Positions 1 through 5,701 of a stretch of DNA of 5,701 bases are shown one piece after another. Under the pieces are notes generated by a model. The model had not been told where the DNA came from, searched no databases, and saw only the letters and a list, made by a program, of their open reading frames with translations. Where the stretch lies: contig JAEZPL010000571.1 in NCBI GenBank assembly GCA_023413605.1, positions 1-5,701 of the forward strand. Direction: 5' to 3'. A program made the position numbers and the translations under genes. The stretch comes from Pseudomonadota bacterium. Its GTDB lineage: Bacteria > Pseudomonadota > Alphaproteobacteria > Azospirillales > Azospirillaceae. Positions within the stretch are counted from its first letter, which is position 1. Every line of letters begins with the position of its first letter.

Positions 1-613
<613 letters not shown>

Positions 614-619
614 GGGACG

Positions 620-626
620 CCTCCTC
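620..626 (-). promoter_or_regulatory. Strong Shine-Dalgarno of the mutase gene
   Basis: On the minus strand GAGGAGG lies 6 nt before the ATG at 613. It is the strongest ribosome-binding site in the window and fixes the mutase start. It implies efficient independent translation rather than coupling to bioY, whose stop is about 140 nt upstream. Confidence 0.8.
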
Positions 627-647
627 GACACCGCGTGATTTGAATTA

Positions 648-655
648 TTTGCAAT
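648..655. promoter_or_regulatory. Possible single PccR-type half-site upstream of the mutase
   Basis: TTTGCAAT differs by one base from the palindrome TTTGCAAA found in the pccB/regulator intergenic region. It lies 35-42 bp upstream of the mutase ATG, in an AT-rich island (about 636-660) that stands out from the GC-rich surroundings, next to the palindrome TGATCA (655-660). A degenerate TTTGAAT precedes it at 639-645, but no second copy has the 4-bp spacing. It could mark an internal regulated promoter. A chance AT-rich match remains quite possible. Confidence 0.35.
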
Positions 656-678
656 GATCAATGGACTGGCGGGGGTAC

Positions 679-747
679 TGCCCCCACCCTCCCGCTGCGC
701 GGGTCCCTCCCTCCCCCGCTTCGCAAGGGAGGGTCAGGGTGGGGGCA
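679..747. repeat. REP-like intergenic palindromic element
   Basis: Perfect 12-bp outer arms TGCCCCCACCCT (679-690) and AGGGTGGGGGCA (736-747) enclose two smaller hairpins. One is CCCGC/GCGGG (691-695 with 699-703, loop TGC). The other is CCCTCCC (705-711, or the copy at 709-715) with GGGAGGG (727-733) around a CGCTTCGC-like loop. The whole folds as a long imperfect stem on either strand. GC-rich elements of this look (CCCTCCCCCGCTTCGC... core) recur between genes in many alphaproteobacteria. It separates bioY from the mutase and could act as a transcript-stabilising or partly terminating structure. No T-run follows on the minus strand, so it is not a classical terminator. Confidence 0.75.
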
Positions 748-764
748 AATACGGCCCGTACTCT

Positions 765-1358
765 TTACGCCTGCGACCGGCGGGCGACGACCTTCCAGGC
801 GGCCTGCATGATGGCGGCACCCAGGGCGGTCTTCAGGATGGTGGCGGCCCAGAACGGGGCCAGACCCAGGGCGATCGCCTTCTCGCCGCCGAACAGGACG
901 GCCATCCACGCAACGCCCGGCACGAACAGAAGGGCATGGCCGATGGCCAGGGCGCCCAGAGCCTTCACCGGGGTGCGGTCCCAGCCGCGCTCGGCCAGCC
1001 AGCCGGTGACACCGGCGGCCAGGACGAAGCCCAGCAGGTAACCGGCGGTCGGGCCGGCCATGTAGGCCGGGCCGGCGGCCGGACCGGCGAACACAGGCAG
1101 GCCGGCGAGGCCTTCCAGCAGGTACAGCAGAACCGTCGCCGTGGCGAGGCGGCTGCCGTAGGCCATGCCCAGCAGGATGACGACCATGCTCTGCATCGTC
1201 ATCGGCACCGGCCAGAACGGCACCTGAACCTTGGCCGAAACGGCCAGCAGCGCGCTGCCCAGCACCGCCGCCGTCGCCGCGGCGAGCATGCCGCCCTTGG
1301 GGGCGACTGTCTCGAACAGCGAGGCCGGACGCTGCGAAAGCGTGATTCCGTAAGCCAT
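765..1358 (-). CDS. bioY: Biotin transporter BioY (ECF-type S component)
   Basis: Integral inner-membrane biotin-uptake protein of 197 residues, the usual BioY length. Family signatures in order: KVQVPFWPVPMTMQ (43-56), the hydrophobic helix region to LLYLLEGLAGLPVFAG (78-92), MAGPTAGYLLGF (100-111), GHALLFVPGVAWM (140-152), and the C-terminal PFWAATILKTALGAAI (168-183) with the conserved Lys176. About six membrane helices can be traced (roughly 26-42, 55-68, 70-90, 103-120, 132-155, 165-185). No BioM/BioN ATPase or T component is in the window; solitary BioY proteins are known, and a shared energising module could be elsewhere. It lies 55 bp after pccA in the same direction, so it is probably co-transcribed and supplies biotin to PccA. 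I see no BioR-like TTATnnATAA palindrome upstream. An in-frame GTG at 1364 would add two residues. The position usually Asp in the last motif reads Thr173. Confidence 0.93.
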   Translation of the reverse strand: MAYGITLSQRPASLFETVAPKGGMLAAATAAVLGSALLAVSAKVQVPFWPVPMTMQSMVVILLGMAYGSRLATATVLLYLLEGLAGLPVFAGPAAGPAYMAGPTAGYLLGFVLAAGVTGWLAERGWDRTPVKALGALAIGHALLFVPGVAWMAVLFGGEKAIALGLAPFWAATILKTALGAAIMQAAWKVVARRSQA

Positions 1359-1365
1359 CGTCACT

Positions 1366-1373
1366 TCACCTTT
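1366..1373 (-). promoter_or_regulatory. Shine-Dalgarno that decides the bioY start
   Basis: On the minus strand AAAGGTGA ends 7 nt before the ATG at 1358 but only 1 nt before the in-frame GTG at 1364. The spacing favours the ATG (MAYG... start) over the two-residue-longer GTG start. Confidence 0.6.
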
Positions 1374-1381
1374 CCCATTTT

Positions 1382-1410
1382 ATCGGAGCCCGCGGCAGTA
1401 GGCCGCCGAT
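1382..1410 (-). other. Stem-loop between pccA and bioY
   Basis: GCGGC (1392-1396) pairs with GCCGC (1402-1406) around a 5-nt loop, and ATCG (1382-1385) can pair with CGAT (1407-1410) across an asymmetric bulge. On the transcribed minus strand it is followed by AAAA rather than a T-run, so it is not an intrinsic terminator. It could protect the upstream pccBA message or tune bioY expression, or it may be incidental in GC-rich DNA. Confidence 0.3.
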
Positions 1411-1413
1411 GGC

Positions 1414-3414
1414 TCATGCGAACTCCAGGATCTTCTGATCGACCGCCAGGCTGGAACCCGGCGTCGCGTGCACCTTGGACACCACGCCATCCTGCGCCGC
1501 GCGCAGAATGTTTTCCATCTTCATCGCCTCGACCACGGCCAGCACCTCGCCGGCCTTGACCTCCTGCCCCTCGGCCACGACGACCGAGACGAGCAGGCCG
1601 GGCATCGGTGACAGCAGGAACTTGGACATGTCCGGCGGCGCCTTCACCGGCATCAGCGCGTCGAACTTCGCCGCCTTCGGGGTCAGCACCTTCACCACCG
1701 CCTGGGCACCGGCGTGGAACAGGCGATAGCCCACGCCCACGCGGTCGACCTGGATGCAGACATGCTCCCCGTTCACGGTGCCGCGGAACAGCGGCTCGCC
1801 CAGGGTCCAGTCGCTCCAGACCGCGTGGTGCTTGCCGTTGATGTCGACGGTGTAGCCGATGCGCTGCGGGCTGCCATCGGCCGGATGGATGTGCACCGGA
1901 TGCTGCTTGCCGTCCATCACGACAACCCAGTCGTCGCGCACCCGGACCTTGTTGCCCGGCATCTTGCCGGAGATCAGGATGTCGCGGTCGTTCAGGCAGC
2001 GATGGATCACGGCGGCCACGGCGATCAGGATCGCCGGATCCTCCGGCGGCAGGTCGGAGGCGTGGAAGCCGTTCGGGTATTCCTCGGCGATGAAGTTGGT
2101 GGTCAGCCGGCCTTCGACGAAGCGCTGGTTGGCCATCAGGGAGGCAAGGAACGGAATGTTGTGGCTGACGCCGCGGATGTAATACTGGTCCAGCGCCTCG
2201 CGCATGCGGGCGATGGCGGCGTCACGCGTGGAACCCCAGCTGCACAGCTTGGCGATCATGGGGTCGTAGAACATGGAGATCTCGCCGCCCTCGTACACGC
2301 CGGTGTCGACGCGGACGTGCGGGTCCTCCACCGGCGGACGATAGTGGGTCAGGCGGCCGGTCGAGGGCAGGAAGTTGCGGAACGGATCCTCGGCGTACAC
2401 GCGGGACTCGATGGCCCAGCCGTGCAGGCGGATGTCCTCCTGGCGCAGGGGCAGCTTCTCGCCCGCCGCGACGCGGATCATCAGCTCCACGAGATCCAGG
2501 CCGGTGATCAACTCGGTGACGGGATGCTCCACCTGGAGGCGGGTGTTCATCTCCAGGAAATAGAAGTTGCGCTCCGCGTCCACGATGAACTCGACCGTGC
2601 CGGCGGACTTGTAGTCCACGGCGCGGGCCAGTGCCACGGCCTGCTCGCCCATCGCCTTGCGGGTGGCGGCGTCGAGGAAGGGCGACGGCGCCTCCTCGAT
2701 GACCTTCTGGTGGCGGCGCTGGATCGAGCATTCACGCTCGCCCAGGTACAGGGCCGTGCCCTGCCCGTCCGCCAGCACCTGGATCTCGATGTGGCGCGGC
2801 TGCTGGATGTACTTCTCGACGAACACGCGGTCGTCGGCGAAGCTGGACCGTGCCTCGTTCTGGGCGGAGCGGAAGCCTTCGCGAGCCTCCTCGTCGTTCC
2901 AGGCCACGCGCATGCCCTTGCCGCCACCGCCGGCCGAGGCCTTGATCATCACCGGATAGCCGATGTCGCGGGCGATGGAGACCGCCTCGTTGTCATCGGC
3001 GATCACACCCAGATAACCAGGCACGGTGCTGACGCCGGCGGCCTTGGCCAGCTTCTTCGACTCGATCTTGTCGCCCATCGCCTGGATGGCGTGGGCGTCG
3101 GGGCCGATGAAGGCGACGCCGGCGGCGGCCAAAGCCTCCTGGAATTCGCGCTTTTCCGACAGGAAGCCGTAGCCGGGATGGACGGCCTGAGCGCCGGTCT
3201 TCTTGCAGGCGTCGACGATGCGGTCGATCAGCAGGTAGCTCTGCGCCGACGGGGCGGCGCCGATGTGGACGGCCTCGTCGGCCATCTCGACATGCAGGGC
3301 GTTCTTGTCGGCATCGGAATAGACGGCGACCGTCTTGATGCCCATGCGGCGCGCCGTGCGGATGACGCGGCAGGCGATTTCGCCGCGGTTCGCGATGAGG
3401 ATCTTATCGAACAT
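1414..3414 (-). CDS. pccA: Propionyl-CoA carboxylase alpha subunit (biotin carboxylase + biotin carrier)
   Basis: Biotin-containing subunit of cytosolic propionyl-CoA carboxylase: ATP-dependent carboxylation of biotin, then delivery of the carboxyl group to PccB. At 666 residues it has the usual PccA length. The biotin carboxylase domain spans about 1-450: IANRGEIACRVIRTARR (7-23), the ATP-grasp glycine loop KASAGGGGKGMR (158-169), RRHQKVIEEAPSP (233-245), and EMNTRLQVEHPVTE (288-301). Glu288, Asn290, Arg292, Gln294, Val295, Glu296 and Arg338 fall at the numbers I recall for E. coli AccC. A biotin-transferase-type linker covers about 460-590, and the biotinyl domain (about 600-666) carries EAMKM with the biotinylated Lys632. 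The YYIRGVSHNIPFL stretch (411-423) and pairing with pccB favour propionyl- over acetyl-CoA carboxylase or 3-methylcrotonyl-CoA carboxylase. All catalytic residues I checked are present. The gene starts 12 nt after the pccB stop, so translation is probably coupled. Confidence 0.96.
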   Translation of the reverse strand: MFDKILIANRGEIACRVIRTARRMGIKTVAVYSDADKNALHVEMADEAVHIGAAPSAQSYLLIDRIVDACKKTGAQAVHPGYGFLSEKREFQEALAAAGVAFIGPDAHAIQAMGDKIESKKLAKAAGVSTVPGYLGVIADDNEAVSIARDIGYPVMIKASAGGGGKGMRVAWNDEEAREGFRSAQNEARSSFADDRVFVEKYIQQPRHIEIQVLADGQGTALYLGERECSIQRRHQKVIEEAPSPFLDAATRKAMGEQAVALARAVDYKSAGTVEFIVDAERNFYFLEMNTRLQVEHPVTELITGLDLVELMIRVAAGEKLPLRQEDIRLHGWAIESRVYAEDPFRNFLPSTGRLTHYRPPVEDPHVRVDTGVYEGGEISMFYDPMIAKLCSWGSTRDAAIARMREALDQYYIRGVSHNIPFLASLMANQRFVEGRLTTNFIAEEYPNGFHASDLPPEDPAILIAVAAVIHRCLNDRDILISGKMPGNKVRVRDDWVVVMDGKQHPVHIHPADGSPQRIGYTVDINGKHHAVWSDWTLGEPLFRGTVNGEHVCIQVDRVGVGYRLFHAGAQAVVKVLTPKAAKFDALMPVKAPPDMSKFLLSPMPGLLVSVVVAEGQEVKAGEVLAVVEAMKMENILRAAQDGVVSKVHATPGSSLAVDQKILEFA

Positions 3415-3423
3415 GACGGCGTG

Positions 3424-3428
3424 CCCTC
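3424..3428 (-). promoter_or_regulatory. pccA Shine-Dalgarno overlapping the pccB stop codon
   Basis: The minus-strand sequence TGAGGG contains both the pccB stop TGA (3429-3427) and GAGGG (3428-3424), 9 nt before the pccA ATG. Ribosomes finishing pccB uncover and sit on the pccA initiation site, which suggests translational coupling and matched subunit synthesis. Confidence 0.65.
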
Positions 3429-4959
3429 AGAGCGGAATGTTGTCGTGCTTGCGCCAGGGATTCTGGAGCTGCTTGTTCTTCAGCATGGACAGCGCCTTGA
3501 TGACGCGGCGGCGGGTGCCGTGCGGCATGATGACGTCGTCGATGTAGCCGCGCGACGCCGCCACGAACGGATTGGCGAACTTCTGCCGGTATTCCTCGGT
3601 GCGCGCCTCGATCTTGGCGGCGTCGCCGATGTCGGACCGGAAGATGATCTCCACCGCACCCTTCGGCCCCATCACCGCGATCTCCGCGGTCGGCCAGGCG
3701 TAGTTGATGTCGCCGCGCAGATGCTTGGACGACATCACGTCGTAGGCGCCGCCATAGGCCTTGCGGGTGGTGACGGTGATCTTCGGCACGGTCGCCTCGG
3801 CGTAGGCGAACAGCAGCTTCGCGCCGTGCTTGATGATGCCGCCGTATTCCTGGCTGGTGCCGGGCATGAAGCCGGGCACGTCGACGAAGGTCAGGATCGG
3901 AATTTCGAAGGCGTCGCAGAATCGCACGAAGCGCGCGGCCTTCTTGGAGCTGTCGATGTCCAGGCAGCCGGCCAGCACCATCGGCTGGTTGGCGACGATG
4001 CCGACCGTGCTGCCGTTCATGCGGCCGAAGCCGATGATGATGTTCTTGGCATAGTCGGGCTGAAGCTCGAAGAAGTCGCCCTCGTCGACCGTCTTCAGGA
4101 TCAGCTCCTTCATGTCGTAGGGCTTGTTCGGGTTCTCCGGAACCAGCGTGTCCAGCGACAGGTCGTCACGATCGATCGGGTCGACGCAGGGACGCTCCGG
4201 CGCACGTTCGCGGTTGGAGGCCGGCAGGAAGTCGACGAAGCGGCGCAGTTGCAGCAGCGCCTCAACATCGTTCTCGAAGGCCATGTCGGCGACGCCGGAC
4301 TTGCTGGAATGCGTGACCGCACCGCCCAGTTCTTCCGCCGTGACGACCTCGTGCGTGACGGTCTTCACCACGTCCGGGCCGGTCACGAACATGTAGGAGC
4401 TGTCCTTCACCATGAAGATGAAGTCCGTCATGGCCGGCGAATACACGGCACCACCCGCGCACGGCCCCATGATCAGGGAGATCTGCGGGATAACGCCCGA
4501 CGCGTTGACGTTGCGCTGGAACACCTCGGCGTAGCCGCCGAGCGAGGCCACGCCTTCCTGGATGCGCGCACCGCCCGAATCGTTCAGGCCGATCACGGGA
4601 GCCCCGACCTTCATGGCCTGGTCCATGATCTTGCAGATCTTCTCCGCGTGCGCTTCCGACAGCGAACCGCCGAAGACGGTGAAATCCTGGCTGAAGACGA
4701 AGACGAGGCGGCCGTTGACCGTGCCGTGGCCGGTCACCACGCCGTCGCCGGGAACTTTCTGGCCTTCCATGCCGAAGTCGTTGCAGCGGTGCTGAACGAA
4801 CATGTCGAACTCTTCGAACGAGCCCTCGTCGAGGAACAGTTCGATGCGTTCGCGCGCGGTCAGCTTGCCCTTGGCATGCTGGGACGCGATGCGCTTTTCA
4901 CCGCCACCCAGGCGCGCACCGGCGCGCATGGACTCCAACTTGGCCAGAATTTCTTGCAT
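3427..4959 (-). CDS. pccB: Propionyl-CoA carboxylase beta subunit (carboxyltransferase)
   Basis: Carboxyltransferase subunit that moves the carboxyl group from biotin on PccA to propionyl-CoA, giving (S)-methylmalonyl-CoA. At 510 residues it has the family length, and the N-terminus is typical (MQEILAKLESMRAGARLGGG; KGKLTARERIELFLDEGSF at 31-48). The N-terminal crotonase-like half shows NDSGGARIQEGV (126-137) and GPCAGGAVYSPAMTDF (165-180), the first oxyanion hole. The C-terminal half shows FVDVPGFMPGTSQEYGGII (358-376), the second oxyanion hole, then TTRKAYGGAYDVMSSKHL (397-414). Asp407 in GGAYDVM matches, from memory, the specificity residue Asp422 of Streptomyces PccB and Asp437 of mycobacterial AccD5, where Asp favours propionyl-CoA. 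First gene of the operon, divergent from the regulator. Its own ribosome site is weak (GGGA at 4971-4968, 8 nt before the ATG). Regulation is expected from the operator cluster upstream. Confidence 0.96.
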   Translation of the reverse strand: MQEILAKLESMRAGARLGGGEKRIASQHAKGKLTARERIELFLDEGSFEEFDMFVQHRCNDFGMEGQKVPGDGVVTGHGTVNGRLVFVFSQDFTVFGGSLSEAHAEKICKIMDQAMKVGAPVIGLNDSGGARIQEGVASLGGYAEVFQRNVNASGVIPQISLIMGPCAGGAVYSPAMTDFIFMVKDSSYMFVTGPDVVKTVTHEVVTAEELGGAVTHSSKSGVADMAFENDVEALLQLRRFVDFLPASNRERAPERPCVDPIDRDDLSLDTLVPENPNKPYDMKELILKTVDEGDFFELQPDYAKNIIIGFGRMNGSTVGIVANQPMVLAGCLDIDSSKKAARFVRFCDAFEIPILTFVDVPGFMPGTSQEYGGIIKHGAKLLFAYAEATVPKITVTTRKAYGGAYDVMSSKHLRGDINYAWPTAEIAVMGPKGAVEIIFRSDIGDAAKIEARTEEYRQKFANPFVAASRGYIDDVIMPHGTRRRVIKALSMLKNKQLQNPWRKHDNIPL

Positions 4960-5032
4960 CAGGCGTTTCCCACTGTGACGTGCGGCGGGGGATGCGGAGC
5001 TTGCGACGCTGGCCCCACGCCGGAATGCCTGG

Positions 5033-5060
5033 ATTATTCACAAGATTCACAAGAGGGCAA
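5033..5060 (-). promoter_or_regulatory. Candidate pccB promoter
   Basis: On the minus strand a TTGCCC -35-like hexamer (5060-5055) is followed after 16 bp by AATAAT (5038-5033), the best sigma-70-like pair I found upstream of pccB. It would start transcription near 5026, giving a leader of about 65-70 nt. The operator pair at 5079-5106 would then lie about 55-80 bp upstream of the start, an activator-like position. This is an eye match only, and other hexamer pairs inside the operator cluster are possible. Confidence 0.35.
5036..5053. repeat. Tandem 9-bp direct repeat in the pccB promoter
   Basis: ATTCACAAG occurs twice head to tail with no mismatch (5036-5044 and 5045-5053). The repeat fills the spacer and -10 edge of the candidate pccB promoter. 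It could be a protein-binding direct repeat or a simple local duplication. Confidence 0.6.
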
Positions 5061-5078
5061 TTGGCCGGCGGGGAAAAA

Positions 5079-5106
5079 TGTGCGAAGTTGCGAACATATT
5101 TGCAAA
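5079..5106. promoter_or_regulatory. Probable PccR operator (paired TTTGCAAA-like elements)
   Basis: The perfect 8-bp palindrome TTTGCAAA (5099-5106) is preceded, after exactly 4 bp, by GTTGCGAA (5087-5094, six of eight matches). A further degenerate copy, TGTGCGAA, abuts at 5079-5086. The 8-4-8 layout agrees with the TTTGCAAA-N4-TTTGCAAA element I recall from Rhodobacter sphaeroides pccB, where PccR acts. Its place between the divergent regulator and pccB fits that role. The assignment rests on motif, spacing and context. Confidence 0.7.
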
Positions 5107-5118
5107 CACAGGGCATAG

Positions 5119-5135
5119 TTTGCCAAGATTGCGAA
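5119..5135. promoter_or_regulatory. Second pair of degenerate TTTGCAAA-like elements, nearer the regulator gene
   Basis: TTTGCCAA (5119-5126) and ATTGCGAA (5128-5135) resemble the operator half-site but sit 1 bp apart instead of 4. They lie 40-56 bp before the regulator ATG, so they could serve autoregulation or add to cooperative binding at the main site. Weaker than the upstream pair and possibly not functional. Confidence 0.4.
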
Positions 5136-5174
5136 TATACCCTTTGGCATAGCCCTGATTGGTACAAAGGTCCG

Positions 5175-5701
5175 ATGCAGAAGCTCTATCTCGGCTACAA
5201 GCTCCGCCGCCTGCGGGAACAGCGCGGACTGACCCAGGCGGCGCTCGCCAAGACGCTGGACCTGTCGCCCAGCTATCTGAACCAGCTGGAAAACAACCAG
5301 CGCCCGCTGACCCTGCCCGTGCTGCTGAAGATCTCCGCGGTGTTCGAGGTGGACCTGTCCAACTTCGTGGAGGACGAGGACAGCCGGCTGGTCGCCGACC
5401 TGCGCGAGGCGCTGGCCGACCCGCTGTTCGCCGGCGCGCCGTTGACCAACGCGGAACTGCGCAGCGCGGTGGGATCCAGCCCCGAACTGGCGCGCCGGGT
5501 CCTCAGCCTGCATCAGGCATACCAAAAACTGCACGAGCGGGTGCAGTCGCTGGCCGACAGCCTGTCGAACCAGGAACAGGGCGACGCCTTCGCCGGACCG
5601 CAATTTCCCTATGAGGAGGTCCGCGACTATTTTCACTACTGCAACAACTACATCGGCCCGCTGGACGAGGCGGCGGAGCAACTGTGGGACAAGGAGAAGA
5701 T
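5175..5701 (+). CDS. pccR: XRE-family short-chain acyl-CoA regulator (PccR/ScfR type), N-terminal part (cut by window edge)
   Basis: DNA-binding regulator expected to sense a short-chain acyl-CoA and control the divergent propionyl-CoA carboxylase operon. The first 175 residues are visible. The N-terminus is a Cro/C1-type helix-turn-helix (about 6-62): KLRRLREQRGLTQAALAK (9-26), recognition helix around SPSYLNQLENNQRPLT (31-46), then LPVLLKISAVFEVDLSNF. A helical linker follows (about 65-135), then FPYEEVRDYFHYCNNYIG (about 143-160), an opening I associate with the ScfR family, whose members run to roughly 470 residues with an IrrE-like and a DUF2083 domain; those parts lie beyond the window. 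The ATG at 5175 is preceded by AAAGG (5166-5170, 4-nt gap), and MQKLYLGYKLRRLR is a usual start. The name pccR rests on position opposite pccB and on the operator cluster; relatives RamB and MccR regulate other pathways. Confidence 0.85.
   Translation, partial: MQKLYLGYKLRRLREQRGLTQAALAKTLDLSPSYLNQLENNQRPLTLPVLLKISAVFEVDLSNFVEDEDSRLVADLREALADPLFAGAPLTNAELRSAVGSSPELARRVLSLHQAYQKLHERVQSLADSLSNQEQGDAFAGPQFPYEEVRDYFHYCNNYIGPLDEAAEQLWDKEK

Noticed and set aside
750..760. Short palindrome TACGG-C-CCGTA just after the bioY stop as a terminator
   Set aside because: The stem is only 5 bp, the loop is 1 nt, and no T-run follows on the minus strand. It cannot form a standard intrinsic terminator.
1359..1413. 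BioR or other biotin-responsive operator upstream of bioY
   Set aside because: No TTATnnATAA-like palindrome is present; the only AT-rich stretch is a TTTTATC without a matching second arm.
654..1559. A 301-codon plus-strand open frame across the palindromic repeat, bioY and the end of pccA
   Set aside because: It is in the same complementary-codon register with bioY and runs through the intergenic palindrome. The product is Gly/Arg/Gln-rich with no recognisable domain.
1714..5118. A very long plus-strand open frame (1134 codons) antisense to pccB and pccA
   Set aside because: pccA and pccB lie in the same frame and this antisense frame is in codon-to-codon register with them. Stops could only arise opposite TTA, CTA or TCA codons, which a high-GC genome avoids. 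The product is low-complexity, rich in Ala, Asp, His, Val and Arg, begins inside pccA at a GTG, and matches no family I know.
5109..5157. Inverted CAGGGC (5109-5114) / GCCCTG (5152-5157) and direct GGCATAG copies (5112-5118, 5146-5152) in the divergent region
   Set aside because: The arms are 6-7 bp and 37 bp or so apart, short enough to occur by chance. The TTTGCAAA-like elements explain the region better.
5034..5681. Minus-strand open frame antisense to the regulator, and a plus-strand frame at 5159-5614
   Set aside because: Both overlap the clear XRE reading frame from 5175 and encode low-complexity Arg/Gln/Ala-rich sequence. The minus-strand frame also runs into the divergent promoter region.

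Overview
The window is high-GC DNA with strong G/C bias at third codon positions. It carries the front of a methylmalonyl-CoA pathway operon for propionyl-CoA assimilation. The protein sequences and the gene set (a ScfR-type regulator divergent from pccB, then pccA, bioY and a methylmalonyl-CoA mutase) fit an alphaproteobacterium, most likely Rhodospirillales/Azospirillum-like. The genus is an inference from sequence style, not a database match.

Layout, right to left, which is the direction of transcription of four of the five genes. At 5175-5701 (+) is the N-terminal part of an XRE-family regulator of the PccR/ScfR type, cut by the window edge. A divergent intergenic region (4960-5174) holds a cluster of TTTGCAAA-like elements. 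One pair has the 8-4-8 spacing I recall for the PccR operator, and a tandem 9-bp repeat overlaps a candidate pccB promoter. On the minus strand follow pccB (4959-3427), pccA (3414-1414; its Shine-Dalgarno overlaps the pccB stop), bioY (1358-765), a REP-like palindromic element (679-747), and the first 204 codons of the mutase large subunit (613 to beyond position 1).

How they work together: PccA carries biotin carboxylase and biotin-carrier domains and PccB is the carboxyltransferase. Together they convert propionyl-CoA to methylmalonyl-CoA, which the B12-dependent mutase rearranges to succinyl-CoA. BioY imports the biotin that PccA needs, so cofactor uptake sits inside the pathway operon. 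The regulator is expected to sense a short-chain acyl-CoA and control the divergent operon. A lone TTTGCAAT element just upstream of the mutase, beyond the palindromic repeat, suggests a possible second regulated promoter.

There is no gene-free stretch above 300 bases; the longest gap is the 215-bp divergent region. I see no RNA genes, CRISPR, transposase or phage genes, and no evidence of a wholly new system. The points worth a second look are regulatory (the operator cluster and the internal half-site) and residue-level (BioY and mutase substitutions).
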